DNA of 64,000 bases from Zoogloea sp. LCSB751 (GCF_002028455.1 NZ_MWUM01000001.1:496001-560000), one strand, 5' to 3'; positions 26,773-34,722 are shown, numbered from the stretch's first letter. Notes: generated by a model not told the origin, from the letters alone. Made by a program: numbers and translations.

Positions 26773-27087
26773 CTAGTAGCTGGACCACCAGCCGGCGCTG
26801 TCGGGGCCGGACGGGACATAGCCGTTCCAGGCGGCCGGGTTGGTGTCGAGGCTGGCCGGGGCCAGCGGTGCCTGCGGACGGCCGGTGGTGTGCGTGGAGG
26901 TGGTGTAGCGACTGTCGGCGGTTTTCGTCGTGAGTCCGGCGAGTTTCAGCGCCGGCTGGCCGGCCCAGGTCTGCGCCCGGGCCGGGCTGACGGTGGTACG
27001 TGAGCCCACCGGCTCGCCGATCAGGCCGGCGCTGACCAGGGAGGGGGTGGTCGCGAGGGCAAGCAGCAGCATGAGTTGTCGAAGCAT
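26773..27087 (-). CDS. Small exported protein of unknown function
   Basis: 104 residues with a clear Sec signal peptide (MLRQLMLLLALATTPSLVSA, likely cleaved after SA). The mature part is rich in Thr, Ala and Pro and ends GPDSAGWWSSY. No family is recognised. The coding strand shows normal GC-rich third positions, and the ATG follows a GGAGACAG ribosome binding site, so it is probably real. The 213 bases upstream (27088-27300) include an A/T-rich stretch around 27165-27195 that could hold its promoter. Confidence 0.6.
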   Translation of the reverse strand: MLRQLMLLLALATTPSLVSAGLIGEPVGSRTTVSPARAQTWAGQPALKLAGLTTKTADSRYTTSTHTTGRPQAPLAPASLDTNPAAWNGYVPSGPDSAGWWSSY

Positions 27088-27300
27088 GGCTGTCTCCAGG
27101 ACTGGTGTAGGGGGGATTCGGGAAGCGTTCCCGATGCATGCTTCATGCCGGTCGGTGTTGTACTGCTTTTTATTTTTAAATCATAGGTTTATGTTCATTC
27201 GGCTGATGCTGTAGCAAGGCTCCGGGCGGCAGGCTGCGCAGATCTGTCCACGGCGCACACCGGGTGTGCTGGCAGCGAAGCAGGCCCCCACGAGGAGCGG

Positions 27301-28215
27301 CTAATCAGCGGCCCTGGCCAGCGCGGTGGGGACGATGGCTTCCAGTTCGGCGCGCAGCCAGCTGTGGGCCGGGTCGTGGCGGTGGCGCAGGTGCCAGATC
27401 ATGTACATCGGCATCGGTGGGCAGGGCAGTGGCGGGGCGACGCTGGCCAGGCCGTGCAGCAGACCGCCGCCGAGGAGGCCCGGCAGGGTGGCGAGGCGCC
27501 GGCTGCCGCGCAGGAAGGACGGGATGCCGGCGAAGCCCGGTACGCTGGCGACGAAGCGGCGCTGGATGCCCTGGGCGGCGAGCAGATTGTCGATGTCCAG
27601 GCTGCGTCGCGGTTCGTACAGCACGGTGACGTGCTCGGCGGCCAGGTAGTCGTCCAGGCCGTCCGGCGCGGTGCGGCAGGCGGCGTCGTAGAAGACCCGA
27701 TAGCTGTCCTCGAAGAGGCGCTTCTGCAGGATGTCGCCGGCCTCCGGCGGGCGCGGCGAGATGGCCAGCTGGCAGTGCGCGTCGCGCAGCATCTCCGGCG
27801 TCGGCACGTCGGAGGGGATCACCCGCAGGGTGACGCCCGGTGCCGCCGCGCGCAGGCGGTCGAGCAGCAGCGGCAGCAGCAGGTCGCGCTGGAAGTCGTT
27901 GGCGGCGATGGTGAAGGTGGTGGCGAGCTGGGTTGGGTCGAACTCGGCGGCGGTGGCGAAGCGGCGCAGCTCGTCGAGCAGCACGCGGGCGTGCACGGCC
28001 AGTTCCTCGGCCCGCGCGGTGGCGACGATGCCGCGCCCCGACTTGACGAACAGCGGGTCGCCGACGATGCCGCGCAGCTTGTCGAGGAGATGGCTGACCG
28101 CCGACTGGGTGACGCCGAGGTGCTCGGCGGCGCGGGTGATGGAGCCTTCGTCGATGACTGCCACCAGCAACTGCAGCAGGCGGCCATCGAGGTTCAAATG
28201 ATCGAAATTACTCAT
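27301..28215 (-). CDS. LysR-family regulator divergent from the second ligAB pair
   Basis: 304 residues from MSNFDHLNLDGRLLQLL. The helix-turn-helix reads GSITRAAEHLGVTQSAVSHLLDKLRG and is of the NodD/SyrM-like branch. The effector domain includes LATTFTIAANDFQRDLLLP. It is divergent from ligA2 with a 96-base gap and is the obvious candidate to control ligA2-ligB2. No copy of the 37-bp element found at galD and ligJ is seen in that gap. Confidence 0.85.
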   Translation of the reverse strand: MSNFDHLNLDGRLLQLLVAVIDEGSITRAAEHLGVTQSAVSHLLDKLRGIVGDPLFVKSGRGIVATARAEELAVHARVLLDELRRFATAAEFDPTQLATTFTIAANDFQRDLLLPLLLDRLRAAAPGVTLRVIPSDVPTPEMLRDAHCQLAISPRPPEAGDILQKRLFEDSYRVFYDAACRTAPDGLDDYLAAEHVTVLYEPRRSLDIDNLLAAQGIQRRFVASVPGFAGIPSFLRGSRRLATLPGLLGGGLLHGLASVAPPLPCPPMPMYMIWHLRHRHDPAHSWLRAELEAIVPTALARAAD

Positions 28216-28311
28216 GGGACGATTCGGTTGGACTGCGTTTATCCATGGGGCGAGCAGGGTCAAAATTCGTCACGTCATCGCATTCCCAACATTCCTACAA
28301 CGGAGACACGC

Positions 28312-28665
28312 ATGGCTGATGTGAAGCAGCGCCGGGTGATTCCCGGCACCCCGATTTTCGACGGCGATGCCGCCCGCAAGGGGTATGCCCTCAACAAGAT
28401 GTGCTTCTCCTTCAACTCGGCGGCCAACCGCGCGGAGTTCGTGAAGGACGAGGACGCCTACTGCCGCAAGTATGGCCTGAACGCCGAGCAGTCGGCGGCC
28501 ATCGCCAGGCGCAATGTGCTGGACCTCATCGCGGCCGGCGGTAACGCCTACTACTTGGCCAAGTTCGCCGGCATCTTCGGGCTGGACATGCAGGACATCG
28601 GTGCGCAACAGACCGGGATGACCAAGGAAGCCTTCAAGGCGAAACTGCTGGAAGCGGGGAAATAA
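28312..28665 (+). CDS. Second LigA-type extradiol dioxygenase small subunit
   Basis: 117 residues. VIPGTPIFDGDAARKGYALNKMCFSFNS and IAAGGNAYYLAKFAGIFGLDMQDIG align with LigA at 19850, but this copy is shorter and lacks its polar tail. It has a CGGAGACA ribosome binding site, and its stop lies three bases before the large subunit. It should cap the active site of LigB2. Sequence divergence from LigA suggests a different substrate, such as gallate or a methoxylated relative; this is inferred. Confidence 0.87.
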   Translation: MADVKQRRVIPGTPIFDGDAARKGYALNKMCFSFNSAANRAEFVKDEDAYCRKYGLNAEQSAAIARRNVLDLIAAGGNAYYLAKFAGIFGLDMQDIGAQQTGMTKEAFKAKLLEAGK

Positions 28666-28668
28666 GAC

Positions 28669-29520
28669 ATGGCAAAGATTGTTGGCGGCATTGTGACCTC
28701 CCACGTTCCGGCGATCGGCCGCGCGATTGCCGGTGGTCTGCAGGAGGACGCTTACTGGAAGCCCTTCTTCGATGGTTTCCCACCGGTGCAGAAGTGGCTC
28801 GACGAAGTGAAGCCCGACGTGGCGGTGGTGATCTACAACGATCACGGCCTCAACTTCTTCCTCGACAAGATGCCGACCTTCTCGGTGGGCGCCGCCGAGA
28901 GCTACAGCAACGCCGACGAAGGCTGGGGCATCCCGACGCTGCCGGCTTTCCCCGGCAACCTCGACCTGTCCTGGCACCTGATCGAGTCGCTGGTGGACAA
29001 GGAGTTCGATATCACCACCTGCCAGGAAATGCGGGTGGACCACGCCTTCACGCTGCCGATGAAGCTGCTGTGGCCGAACGCCGGCGAGGCCTGGCCGGTG
29101 CGTACCGTGCCGGTGTGCATCAACACCGTGCAGCACCCGCTGCCCAGCGCCAGGCGCTGCTTCAAGCTCGGCCAGGCCATCGGCGGGGCGGTGCGTAGCT
29201 GGGACGACGACGCCCGCGTGGTGATCATCGGTACCGGCGGTCTTTCGCACCAGCTGGATGGCGAGCGGGCCGGCTTCATCAACAAGGACTTCGACCTGAA
29301 GTTCATGGACAGCCTGGTCACCGATCCGGCCTGGGCGACCCAGTACTCGGTGGAAGACCTGGTGGATTTCACCGGCACGCAGGGCATCGAACTCTTGATG
29401 TGGATCGCCGCCCGCGCCGCCATGGGCAGTGTGGAGCAGGTGAACAAGCTGCACTCCAACTATCACATTCCCATCTCCAACACGGCCGCCGGCCTGATGC
29501 TGTTCGAGAACGTGGCGTGA
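28669..29520 (+). CDS. Second LigB-type extradiol dioxygenase large subunit
   Basis: 283 residues. Iron ligands are H12 (TSHVPAIG), H59 (YNDH) and the glutamate of TQGIELLMW. The catalytic His is in GTGGLSHQLDGERAG. All match LigB at 20293, so it should be active. Elsewhere it differs clearly (for example FPGNLDLSWHLIESLV for [14 protein letters not shown]). True gallate dioxygenases (GalA/DesB) are single chains near 420 residues; here the subunits are separate. The substrate is therefore open. Confidence 0.88.
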   Translation: MAKIVGGIVTSHVPAIGRAIAGGLQEDAYWKPFFDGFPPVQKWLDEVKPDVAVVIYNDHGLNFFLDKMPTFSVGAAESYSNADEGWGIPTLPAFPGNLDLSWHLIESLVDKEFDITTCQEMRVDHAFTLPMKLLWPNAGEAWPVRTVPVCINTVQHPLPSARRCFKLGQAIGGAVRSWDDDARVVIIGTGGLSHQLDGERAGFINKDFDLKFMDSLVTDPAWATQYSVEDLVDFTGTQGIELLMWIAARAAMGSVEQVNKLHSNYHIPISNTAAGLMLFENVA

Positions 29521-29563
29521 CGGATGGCCGCCGTCCCGGTGAGGGGCTGCGGCATGCAGGAAG

Positions 29564-29613
29564 GCACGCAGGCGTCCGCGGTTTCCGAAAGGGGCCGCGG
29601 ACGCCTTTCGTGC
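29564..29613 (+). terminator. Strong hairpin after ligB2
   Basis: AGGCGTCCGCGG (29570-29581) pairs perfectly with CCGCGGACGCCT (29595-29606), extended by GCACG/CGTGC across a small bulge. Only TTT follows, so it may attenuate rather than end transcription between ligB2 and the HPPD-like gene. Confidence 0.6.
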
Positions 29614-29712
29614 TTGGAGAAAGGCGAGCCCGCGCGCAGACGGGGCCAGCTTTCGTGTCAGAATTGAAGGCAGTCTAGTCCCTGGGCATGGGCCCGACAG
29701 AGAGGAACGAGC

Positions 29713-30582
29713 ATGGGATTTGAAGCACTGGGCGGCGAACCGGAAATCGAAGGTATCGAGTTCGTCGAGTACGCCACCAGCCGGCCGAAGGAGTTCGGCG
29801 CGGCGCTGCTGGCGATGGGTTTCCAGCCGGTGGCGAAGCATCGTTCGCGCGATGTGCTGCTGTACCGGCAGGGCGATGTGAACGTGATCGTCAATGCCGA
29901 CGAGCGGGCGCTGGAAGGCGAGGCCGATGCGGAGGCCGAGGTGGTGCTGAAAGCGCTGGCGATCCGTGTGCCGGATGCCGGCGTGGCCTACCGCCACGCA
30001 CTGGCCTGTGGCGCCCAGCCGGTGAGCAGCCAGGCCGGGCCGATGGAGCTCAATATCCCCGGCGTGCATGGGCCGGGCGGCGCGGTGCTGTTCCTGCTCG
30101 ACCGGCGCGCCGGCGTGTCCTTCTATGAGGTTGATTTCCTGCCGCTGCCTGAGGCCCGCTTCGACGTGCCGGCGCTGGCCGGCCTGCACTTCTTCGGCAT
30201 CGTGCAGTACATCCTGGCCGGCGACACCGCACGCTGGTGCAACTTCTACGAGCGGGTGCTGGGCTTCACGCCGCTGCCCGAAGGCATGCGCTTCGGCGTG
30301 CTGCCGCGCGGCACGATCATGCGCAGCGCCTGTGGCTGTTTCTTCCTGCAGTTCATCGAGCCGCCGGCCGGTGCCGAGGACGCCCACTGGCAGGAAGGCT
30401 TCAACCGCATTGGCCTCGGCGTGCCCGACGTGGCGAAGGCGGTGGCGGAACTGGAAGCCCGCGGTATTCATTTTGTCGACGCATCCCTGCTGGGCAACCG
30501 GGAGCTGGGTGCGCTGACCCGCACCCTGGTCGGCGGTACCCAGTTCGAGCTGGTTCATCACGCCCAGCCGAGCGGCTGCTGA
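29713..30582 (+). CDS. HPPD-like VOC protein with an incomplete iron site
   Basis: 289 residues resembling 4-hydroxyphenylpyruvate dioxygenase and the C-terminal half of QuiC. IEGIEFVEYATSRPKEFG and KHRSRDVLLYRQGDVNVIVN form the N-terminal VOC half. The C-terminal half has a possible first ligand in GLHFFGIVQ and a third in QFELVHH. Where HPPD and QuiC have the second His (HHIAL) this protein has FNRIGLG. It also stops before the conserved C-terminal helix. It may be non-catalytic or use another metal site. Lies downstream of ligB2 in the same orientation. Confidence 0.75.
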   Translation: MGFEALGGEPEIEGIEFVEYATSRPKEFGAALLAMGFQPVAKHRSRDVLLYRQGDVNVIVNADERALEGEADAEAEVVLKALAIRVPDAGVAYRHALACGAQPVSSQAGPMELNIPGVHGPGGAVLFLLDRRAGVSFYEVDFLPLPEARFDVPALAGLHFFGIVQYILAGDTARWCNFYERVLGFTPLPEGMRFGVLPRGTIMRSACGCFFLQFIEPPAGAEDAHWQEGFNRIGLGVPDVAKAVAELEARGIHFVDASLLGNRELGALTRTLVGGTQFELVHHAQPSGC

Positions 30583-30605
30583 AGCGGGCGTAAGCCCGGT
30601 TCTCC

Positions 30606-30633
30606 AAAAAAACGGGCACCGCGAGGGTGCCCG
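30606..30633 (-). terminator. Rho-independent terminator of the porin gene
   Basis: On the minus strand an eight-base stem CGGGCACC/GGTGCCCG with a five-base loop is followed by seven U residues, 37 bases after the porin stop. Confidence 0.85.
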
Positions 30634-30670
30634 ATCAATATGAGGAGAACGAAATCGCCCGCGATGACGC

Positions 30671-32074
30671 TCAGAACTTGAACACGAAACCGGTCTGGAT
30701 GCCGTCAATGCGCTGGCCGGTGCGGTCGGTGCCGGAGAAGGTCTTGGTCAGGCCGGCGGAGCCAGCCGGGCCCCAATTGCCGTTCTGCTGGTTGTCGATG
30801 GTGTCGAGCAGCGCGTAGAGCATCACGTTGCTGTTGAGGTCGTAGTAGCTGGCCAGGGCCCAGCCCTTGGAGCCCTTGGACTGGCCGGTGGTGTCCTTGA
30901 TGGTGCCCCACAGGCCGCCGACGCGCCACTGGGGCGTGATGCGGTAGTCGGCGGAGAGCTGGTAGATCTCGTAGAAGATGTCCAGGCCGGTGCCGGCCAG
31001 GCCCGCGTTGAGGGAGCCGCTGGTGCTGCCGGTCGGATTGTTGCCGACGATGTTGCCGCCGACGTTGCTCAGCGCGCCGCTGCCGTTGGCGTTGGCGCCA
31101 CCGTTGTTGGAGCGCACGAAGGCGGCGTAGATCTTGCCGCGGCCATAGTCGTAGTTGGCATAGAAGCTGTGGTACTCGGCGTTCTTCTTCACCGTGCCCT
31201 TGTAGTCGGGGCGGCCCTCGATGCCGGCGTAGCCGATGCGGAACGGGCCGTTCAGGTAGTCGAGGGCGAGCTGATAGACCGCCATGTTGCTGGGGCTGAC
31301 GTTGCTGGTGGTGGTGGCTGTGCCGGCCACCGGATTGGCGCCGGCGAAGGCGTAGTGCGCCTCGGCGAGCAGGCCGTTCCAGCGCGGCGAGATCCACGAC
31401 AGGTCGCCGTCGTAGCGGGACGGCACGCCGAACAGGTTGACCACCGAACCCATGGTGCGGGACGTGAGATCGAAGAAATCGCCGCGGGCGAAGATGGCGG
31501 TGTTCTGGCGGCCGAGGCGGAAATCGCCGTAGGGCGTCTGCACGCCGGCCCAGGCCTGGCGGTCGAACAGGCGGCCGCTGGTGGTCAGGCCGGCGGTACT
31601 GGCGTTGGCGGTATCGGCGGCGCTGCCGTTGGTCAGGTTGAAGCCCTGCTCGAGCTGGAACTTGGCCAGGTAGTCGGGGCTGATTGCCCGCTCGCCCTTG
31701 AAGCCGATGCGGCTGCGCAGGGCAGCGCCGTCCTGGGCGGAGGCGATGGTGGCGCCCGAACTGCTCTTCATGTAGTTCAGGTAGGCGTCGAGGTTGCCGT
31801 ACAGGGTGACGGTGCCGCCGCCCACGTTGAGGCTCAGGGGGCTTTGTGCGGTGCCGACGGTGACGCCGGAGGCCGCCGACGCACCCGCCGGGACGACGGC
31901 TTTCACGGTCACCGCCTGCTTCTGGTTGTCTTCCATCTTCTCGATACGGGACTGCAGGGCCTGCAACTGGGCCTTGAGCTCTTCCAACTCACCGGCGAGC
32001 GCGACACGGGGGCCGGCGAGGGTGGTGATGCCGGCGAGCAGCAGCAGGGCGGGCAGGGTCTTTTGTCGAATCAT
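30671..32074 (-). CDS. Outer-membrane porin
   Basis: 467 residues. A Sec signal peptide (residues 1-27, ending VALA) is followed by a short coiled coil (ELEELKAQLQALQSRIEKMED) like those of OprP/DcaP-type porins. The beta-barrel strands follow, starting GTVTLYGNLDAYLNY and ending in the terminal aromatic VFKF needed for assembly. DLTSRTMGSVVNLFGVPSRYDGDL looks like the constriction loop. The coiled-coil start and the location beside quinate genes suggest a DcaP-like porin for aromatic or hydroaromatic acids. It is divergent from aroE-like with IclR-type boxes in between. Confidence 0.87.
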   Translation of the reverse strand: MIRQKTLPALLLLAGITTLAGPRVALAGELEELKAQLQALQSRIEKMEDNQKQAVTVKAVVPAGASAASGVTVGTAQSPLSLNVGGGTVTLYGNLDAYLNYMKSSSGATIASAQDGAALRSRIGFKGERAISPDYLAKFQLEQGFNLTNGSAADTANASTAGLTTSGRLFDRQAWAGVQTPYGDFRLGRQNTAIFARGDFFDLTSRTMGSVVNLFGVPSRYDGDLSWISPRWNGLLAEAHYAFAGANPVAGTATTTSNVSPSNMAVYQLALDYLNGPFRIGYAGIEGRPDYKGTVKKNAEYHSFYANYDYGRGKIYAAFVRSNNGGANANGSGALSNVGGNIVGNNPTGSTSGSLNAGLAGTGLDIFYEIYQLSADYRITPQWRVGGLWGTIKDTTGQSKGSKGWALASYYDLNSNVMLYALLDTIDNQQNGNWGPAGSAGLTKTFSGTDRTGQRIDGIQTGFVFKF

Positions 32075-32201
32075 GGATGTCTCCTCTGTCTTGGGCCGAT
32101 TCGTGGGATCCGGCTTGTGTGGAGTTGCAGACCTTGAGAGGTCAGCACGGGGCGGAGCTTACAGAGGAGGCTCCTGCGAAAAACCGTGCTTCTGGCAGGC
32201 T

Positions 32202-32239
32202 TTGCGCGATTGTCGCGCTGATTGGAGCGATTGGCGCGC
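32202..32239. promoter_or_regulatory. IclR-type box pair A (porin side)
   Basis: GCGATTGTCGCGC at 32206 and GCGATTGGCGCGC at 32227 are repeated at exactly 21 bases, two helical turns. The first is the centre of a near-palindrome TTGCGCGATTGTCGCGC. It lies about 130 bases before the porin start. The same arrangement stands before quiC. Confidence 0.65.
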
Positions 32240-32297
32240 AGCTTCGGGAGTGGGGCTGTTGGGTCGAAAAATTGCTGCGACGCGGTATTCAAGCTGG

Positions 32298-32331
32298 GCG
32301 ATTGTCGCGCAGTGCTGTGCGTTAATCGCCC
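32298..32331. promoter_or_regulatory. IclR-type box pair B (aroE side)
   Basis: GCGATTGTCGCGC at 32298 and GCGTTAATCGCCC at 32319 again lie 21 bases apart. The second copy matches less well. It is nearer the aroE-like gene, whose ATG is at 32506. The rest of the 431-base porin-aroE gap holds no further gene. Confidence 0.6.
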
Positions 32332-32505
32332 AAGACTGGTGTTTAGCGGATTTTGCCGCTGTGTCCGCCTCGCTAAGCTGCGCTCCATGTTGCGTCACCC
32401 GGGATACCCCGGGCTTGGCCGCAACGGCGCGATGCACAGCCAGCTTTCCGCCCGGAGAGGGCCAACGGACGTCGTCGCCTTCCCCCGGATAAAAAGGAGG
32501 CACTC

Positions 32506-33339
32506 ATGATCAGTGGCAAAACGACCGTCATCGCCCACCTCGGCTACCCGACCGAGGCCTTCAAGGCACCGATGATCTACAACCCGTGGTTCGAGTCGAA
32601 GGGCATCGACGCGGTGGTGATGCCGATGGGCGTCAAGCCGGAGGACTACCCGGCGGCGATCCAGTCCCTGCGCAAGATGACCAACCTGCGCGGTGCGCTG
32701 GTGACCATGCCGCACAAGGTCACGACCATGTCGCTGGTAGATGAGGTGACGCCGACCGCGAGCGTCGCCGGCGCCTGTAACGCGATCCTGCTGCGCCCGG
32801 ACGGCACCCTGCTCGGCGACCAGTTCGATGGCGCCGGCTTCGTGCGCGGTGTGCTGCGCAAGGGTTTCGCGCTGAAGGGCAAGCGCGTGCTGGTGTCCGG
32901 CAACGGCGGCGTGGGCTGCGCCATCGCTGCGTCGCTGGCCGCTGCCGGCGTCGCCGAGATGGCCTTGTTCGACAACTTCGAGGCCTCGTCGAAGCGCCTC
33001 GCCGAGCGCTTGGTTGCCCACTACCCGGAGCTCAAGGTCAGCACCGGCTCCAACGATCCGGCCGGCTTCGACCTGATCGTCAATGCCACGCCGCTGGGCA
33101 TGAAGGCGGACGATCCGCTGCCCTTCGACATGGACCGCGTGGCGCCGACCACCTTCGTCGGCGAAGTGGTGATGAAGCAGGCCATCACGCCGCTGCTCGC
33201 CGCCGCCCAGGCCAAGGGCTGCCCGATCCAGGTCGGCACCGACATGCTGTTCGAGATGATTCCGGCCTACCTGGAGTTCTTCGGCTTTGGCACCGCCACG
33301 CCGGACGAGCTGCGCGCCGTCGCGCAGATCAAGTACTGA
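32506..33339 (+). CDS. Shikimate/quinate dehydrogenase-like protein (AroE family, catabolic)
   Basis: 277 residues with an AAAGGAGG ribosome binding site. The catalytic Lys is in TMPHK, the Asp in GDQFDGAGF, the loop is GACNAI and the NAD(P) motif is GNGGVGCAIA. The usual substrate serines (SxSP near residue 15) are replaced: here the segment reads EAFKAPMIYN. The Asn-Thr of the GDNTDG motif is Gln-Phe. The enzyme should still oxidise a hydroaromatic alcohol, but the exact substrate may not be shikimate. aroQ follows 13 bases later. Confidence 0.85.
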   Translation: MISGKTTVIAHLGYPTEAFKAPMIYNPWFESKGIDAVVMPMGVKPEDYPAAIQSLRKMTNLRGALVTMPHKVTTMSLVDEVTPTASVAGACNAILLRPDGTLLGDQFDGAGFVRGVLRKGFALKGKRVLVSGNGGVGCAIAASLAAAGVAEMALFDNFEASSKRLAERLVAHYPELKVSTGSNDPAGFDLIVNATPLGMKADDPLPFDMDRVAPTTFVGEVVMKQAITPLLAAAQAKGCPIQVGTDMLFEMIPAYLEFFGFGTATPDELRAVAQIKY

Positions 33340-33352
33340 GGAGGCGCGCGCG

Positions 33353-33790
33353 ATGAAGAAGATCCTGATGCTGCATGGCATCAACCACAACATGTTCGGC
33401 AAGCGCGACCCGGTGCAGTACGGCACCGTCACGCTGGAGGAGATCGACGGACAATTGCAGGCGCTGGGCCGCGAACTGGGCGTCGAGGTGGATAGCTACC
33501 AGACCAACCAGGAAGGCGACATGTGCCTGCGCATCCACCAGGCCTTCACCGACGGGGTGGATGCGGTGCTGATCAATGCAGGCGCGTGGACCCACTACAG
33601 CTACGGTATCCGCGACGCGCTGGCAATCCTGAGCTGTCCGGTCGTCGAACTGCACATGTCCAACATCCACGCCCGTGAGCCTTTCCGCCACGTGTCGGTG
33701 TTTGCCGACGTCGTGAAGGGACAGATCTGTGGTTTCGGTGTGGATAGCTACCTGCTGGCCCTGCGCGCGGCGGTGTCGGCGCTCCGCTGA
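33353..33790 (+). CDS. aroQ: Type II 3-dehydroquinate dehydratase
   Basis: 145 residues of the dodecameric flavodoxin-like fold. Catalytic residues are visible: R and Y in KRDPVQYG, N and H in INAGAWTHYS, H in ELHMSNIHAREPFRH and the Arg of the same stretch. The N-terminal loop reads LHGINHNMFG rather than the usual LNGPNLN. It dehydrates 3-dehydroquinate to 3-dehydroshikimate. Its place between the AroE-like gene and quiC indicates a catabolic role, apart from any biosynthetic copy elsewhere. Confidence 0.9.
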   Translation: MKKILMLHGINHNMFGKRDPVQYGTVTLEEIDGQLQALGRELGVEVDSYQTNQEGDMCLRIHQAFTDGVDAVLINAGAWTHYSYGIRDALAILSCPVVELHMSNIHAREPFRHVSVFADVVKGQICGFGVDSYLLALRAAVSALR

Positions 33791-33800
33791 GGCGAAGTCC

Positions 33801-33824
33801 GCGGGCGAATGAATTCGCCCCCAC
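33801..33824. repeat. REP-like palindrome after aroQ
   Basis: Single GCGGGCGAATGAATTCGCCC unit 10 bases after the aroQ stop, between convergent aroQ and the IclR gene; it may act on both 3' ends. Confidence 0.8.
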
Positions 33825-33858
33825 AAAGGCCCGACTCACTGCGTAGAGCGCCGTCCTG

Positions 33859-34632
33859 TTACAGCAGCGCCAGCAGGGCATGCTCTGCTTCGCGCAGCAC
33901 GGGCAGGGCGCGGGTCAGGGCCTGCTGCGTGGTTTCGTTGCCTATCGGCAGGCTCACGCTGATCGCGCCGACCACCACGCCGGCGCGGGTCCGCACCGGC
34001 ACCGCGATGCCGCGGCGGTCCTGCTCCAACTGTTGTTCCAGAATGCTGTAGCCGAATGTCCGTGCCTTCTCGATGACGCTGCGGACATCTTCCACATTGG
34101 TGTAGCTGTGTGGCGTGTAGGGGATGAACTTGCGCCCGGTCAGCCAGCGGTCCACTTCTTCGGGTGGCTTGCAGGCCAGCAGCACGATGCCCGCCGATGC
34201 CAGGTTGGCGGCGATGCGGGCTCCGAGCACAAAGCCCAGGCTCTGCACGCGGCCGATGCCGTTGCGGGCCACGAAGACCACTTCGTCCTCGTCGAGTACC
34301 GCGAAGAAGGCCGAGCCGCCTAGTTCAAGGCTGATCCGCTGCAGGAAGGGCTGCACGGCGCGCGGCACCTTGGCCGAATCGAAGTAGGACCAGCCCAGGC
34401 GCAGGATGCGCGGCGTCAGCCAGAAATGGGTGCCGTCGCTATCCACATAGCCCAGGTGCTGCAGCGTCAGCAGATAGCGCCGTGCCGCGGTGCGGGTGAT
34501 GCCGGTGCGCCGTGCGGCCGTCGACGGGGTCAGGCGCGGGTGGGCGTCGCTGAACGCCTCGATGATGCGCAAGCCCTTTTCAAGCCCGGCAATCCAGTCG
34601 CGCCGGTCGAGTTCCAGTTCTTCTTCGGCCAT
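33859..34632 (-). CDS. IclR-family regulator (PcaR/PcaU/PobR-like)
   Basis: 257 residues from MAEEELELDRRDWIAGLEKG. The winged helix has LRIIEAFSDAHPRLTPSTAARRTGITRTAARRYLLTLQHLGY. The GAF-like effector domain has VVFVARNGIGRVQSLGF and LEQDRRGIAVPV. Family members in this branch activate protocatechuate or quinate genes in response to an aromatic or hydroaromatic acid. It is divergent from quiC with a perfect palindrome in the gap, and convergent with aroQ. Confidence 0.88.
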   Translation of the reverse strand: MAEEELELDRRDWIAGLEKGLRIIEAFSDAHPRLTPSTAARRTGITRTAARRYLLTLQHLGYVDSDGTHFWLTPRILRLGWSYFDSAKVPRAVQPFLQRISLELGGSAFFAVLDEDEVVFVARNGIGRVQSLGFVLGARIAANLASAGIVLLACKPPEEVDRWLTGRKFIPYTPHSYTNVEDVRSVIEKARTFGYSILEQQLEQDRRGIAVPVRTRAGVVVGAISVSLPIGNETTQQALTRALPVLREAEHALLALL

Positions 34633-34686
34633 TTCCGTGTCTCCGTCCCAGGGGGCCTGCCAGGTAGTGTAGTCGGCGCAAAGCGC

Positions 34687-34722
34687 GCGATTGTTGGCAT
34701 GGGTTGCGCGATTGTCGCGCAA
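34687..34722. promoter_or_regulatory. IclR-type operator before quiC
   Basis: A perfect palindrome TTGCGCGATTGTCGCGCAA (34704-34722) is joined by a third half-site, GCGATTGTTGGC at 34687. It is 21 bases from the matching GCGATTG at 34708. Palindrome plus one direct repeat is the described layout of PcaU/PobR-type operators. Confidence 0.75.
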
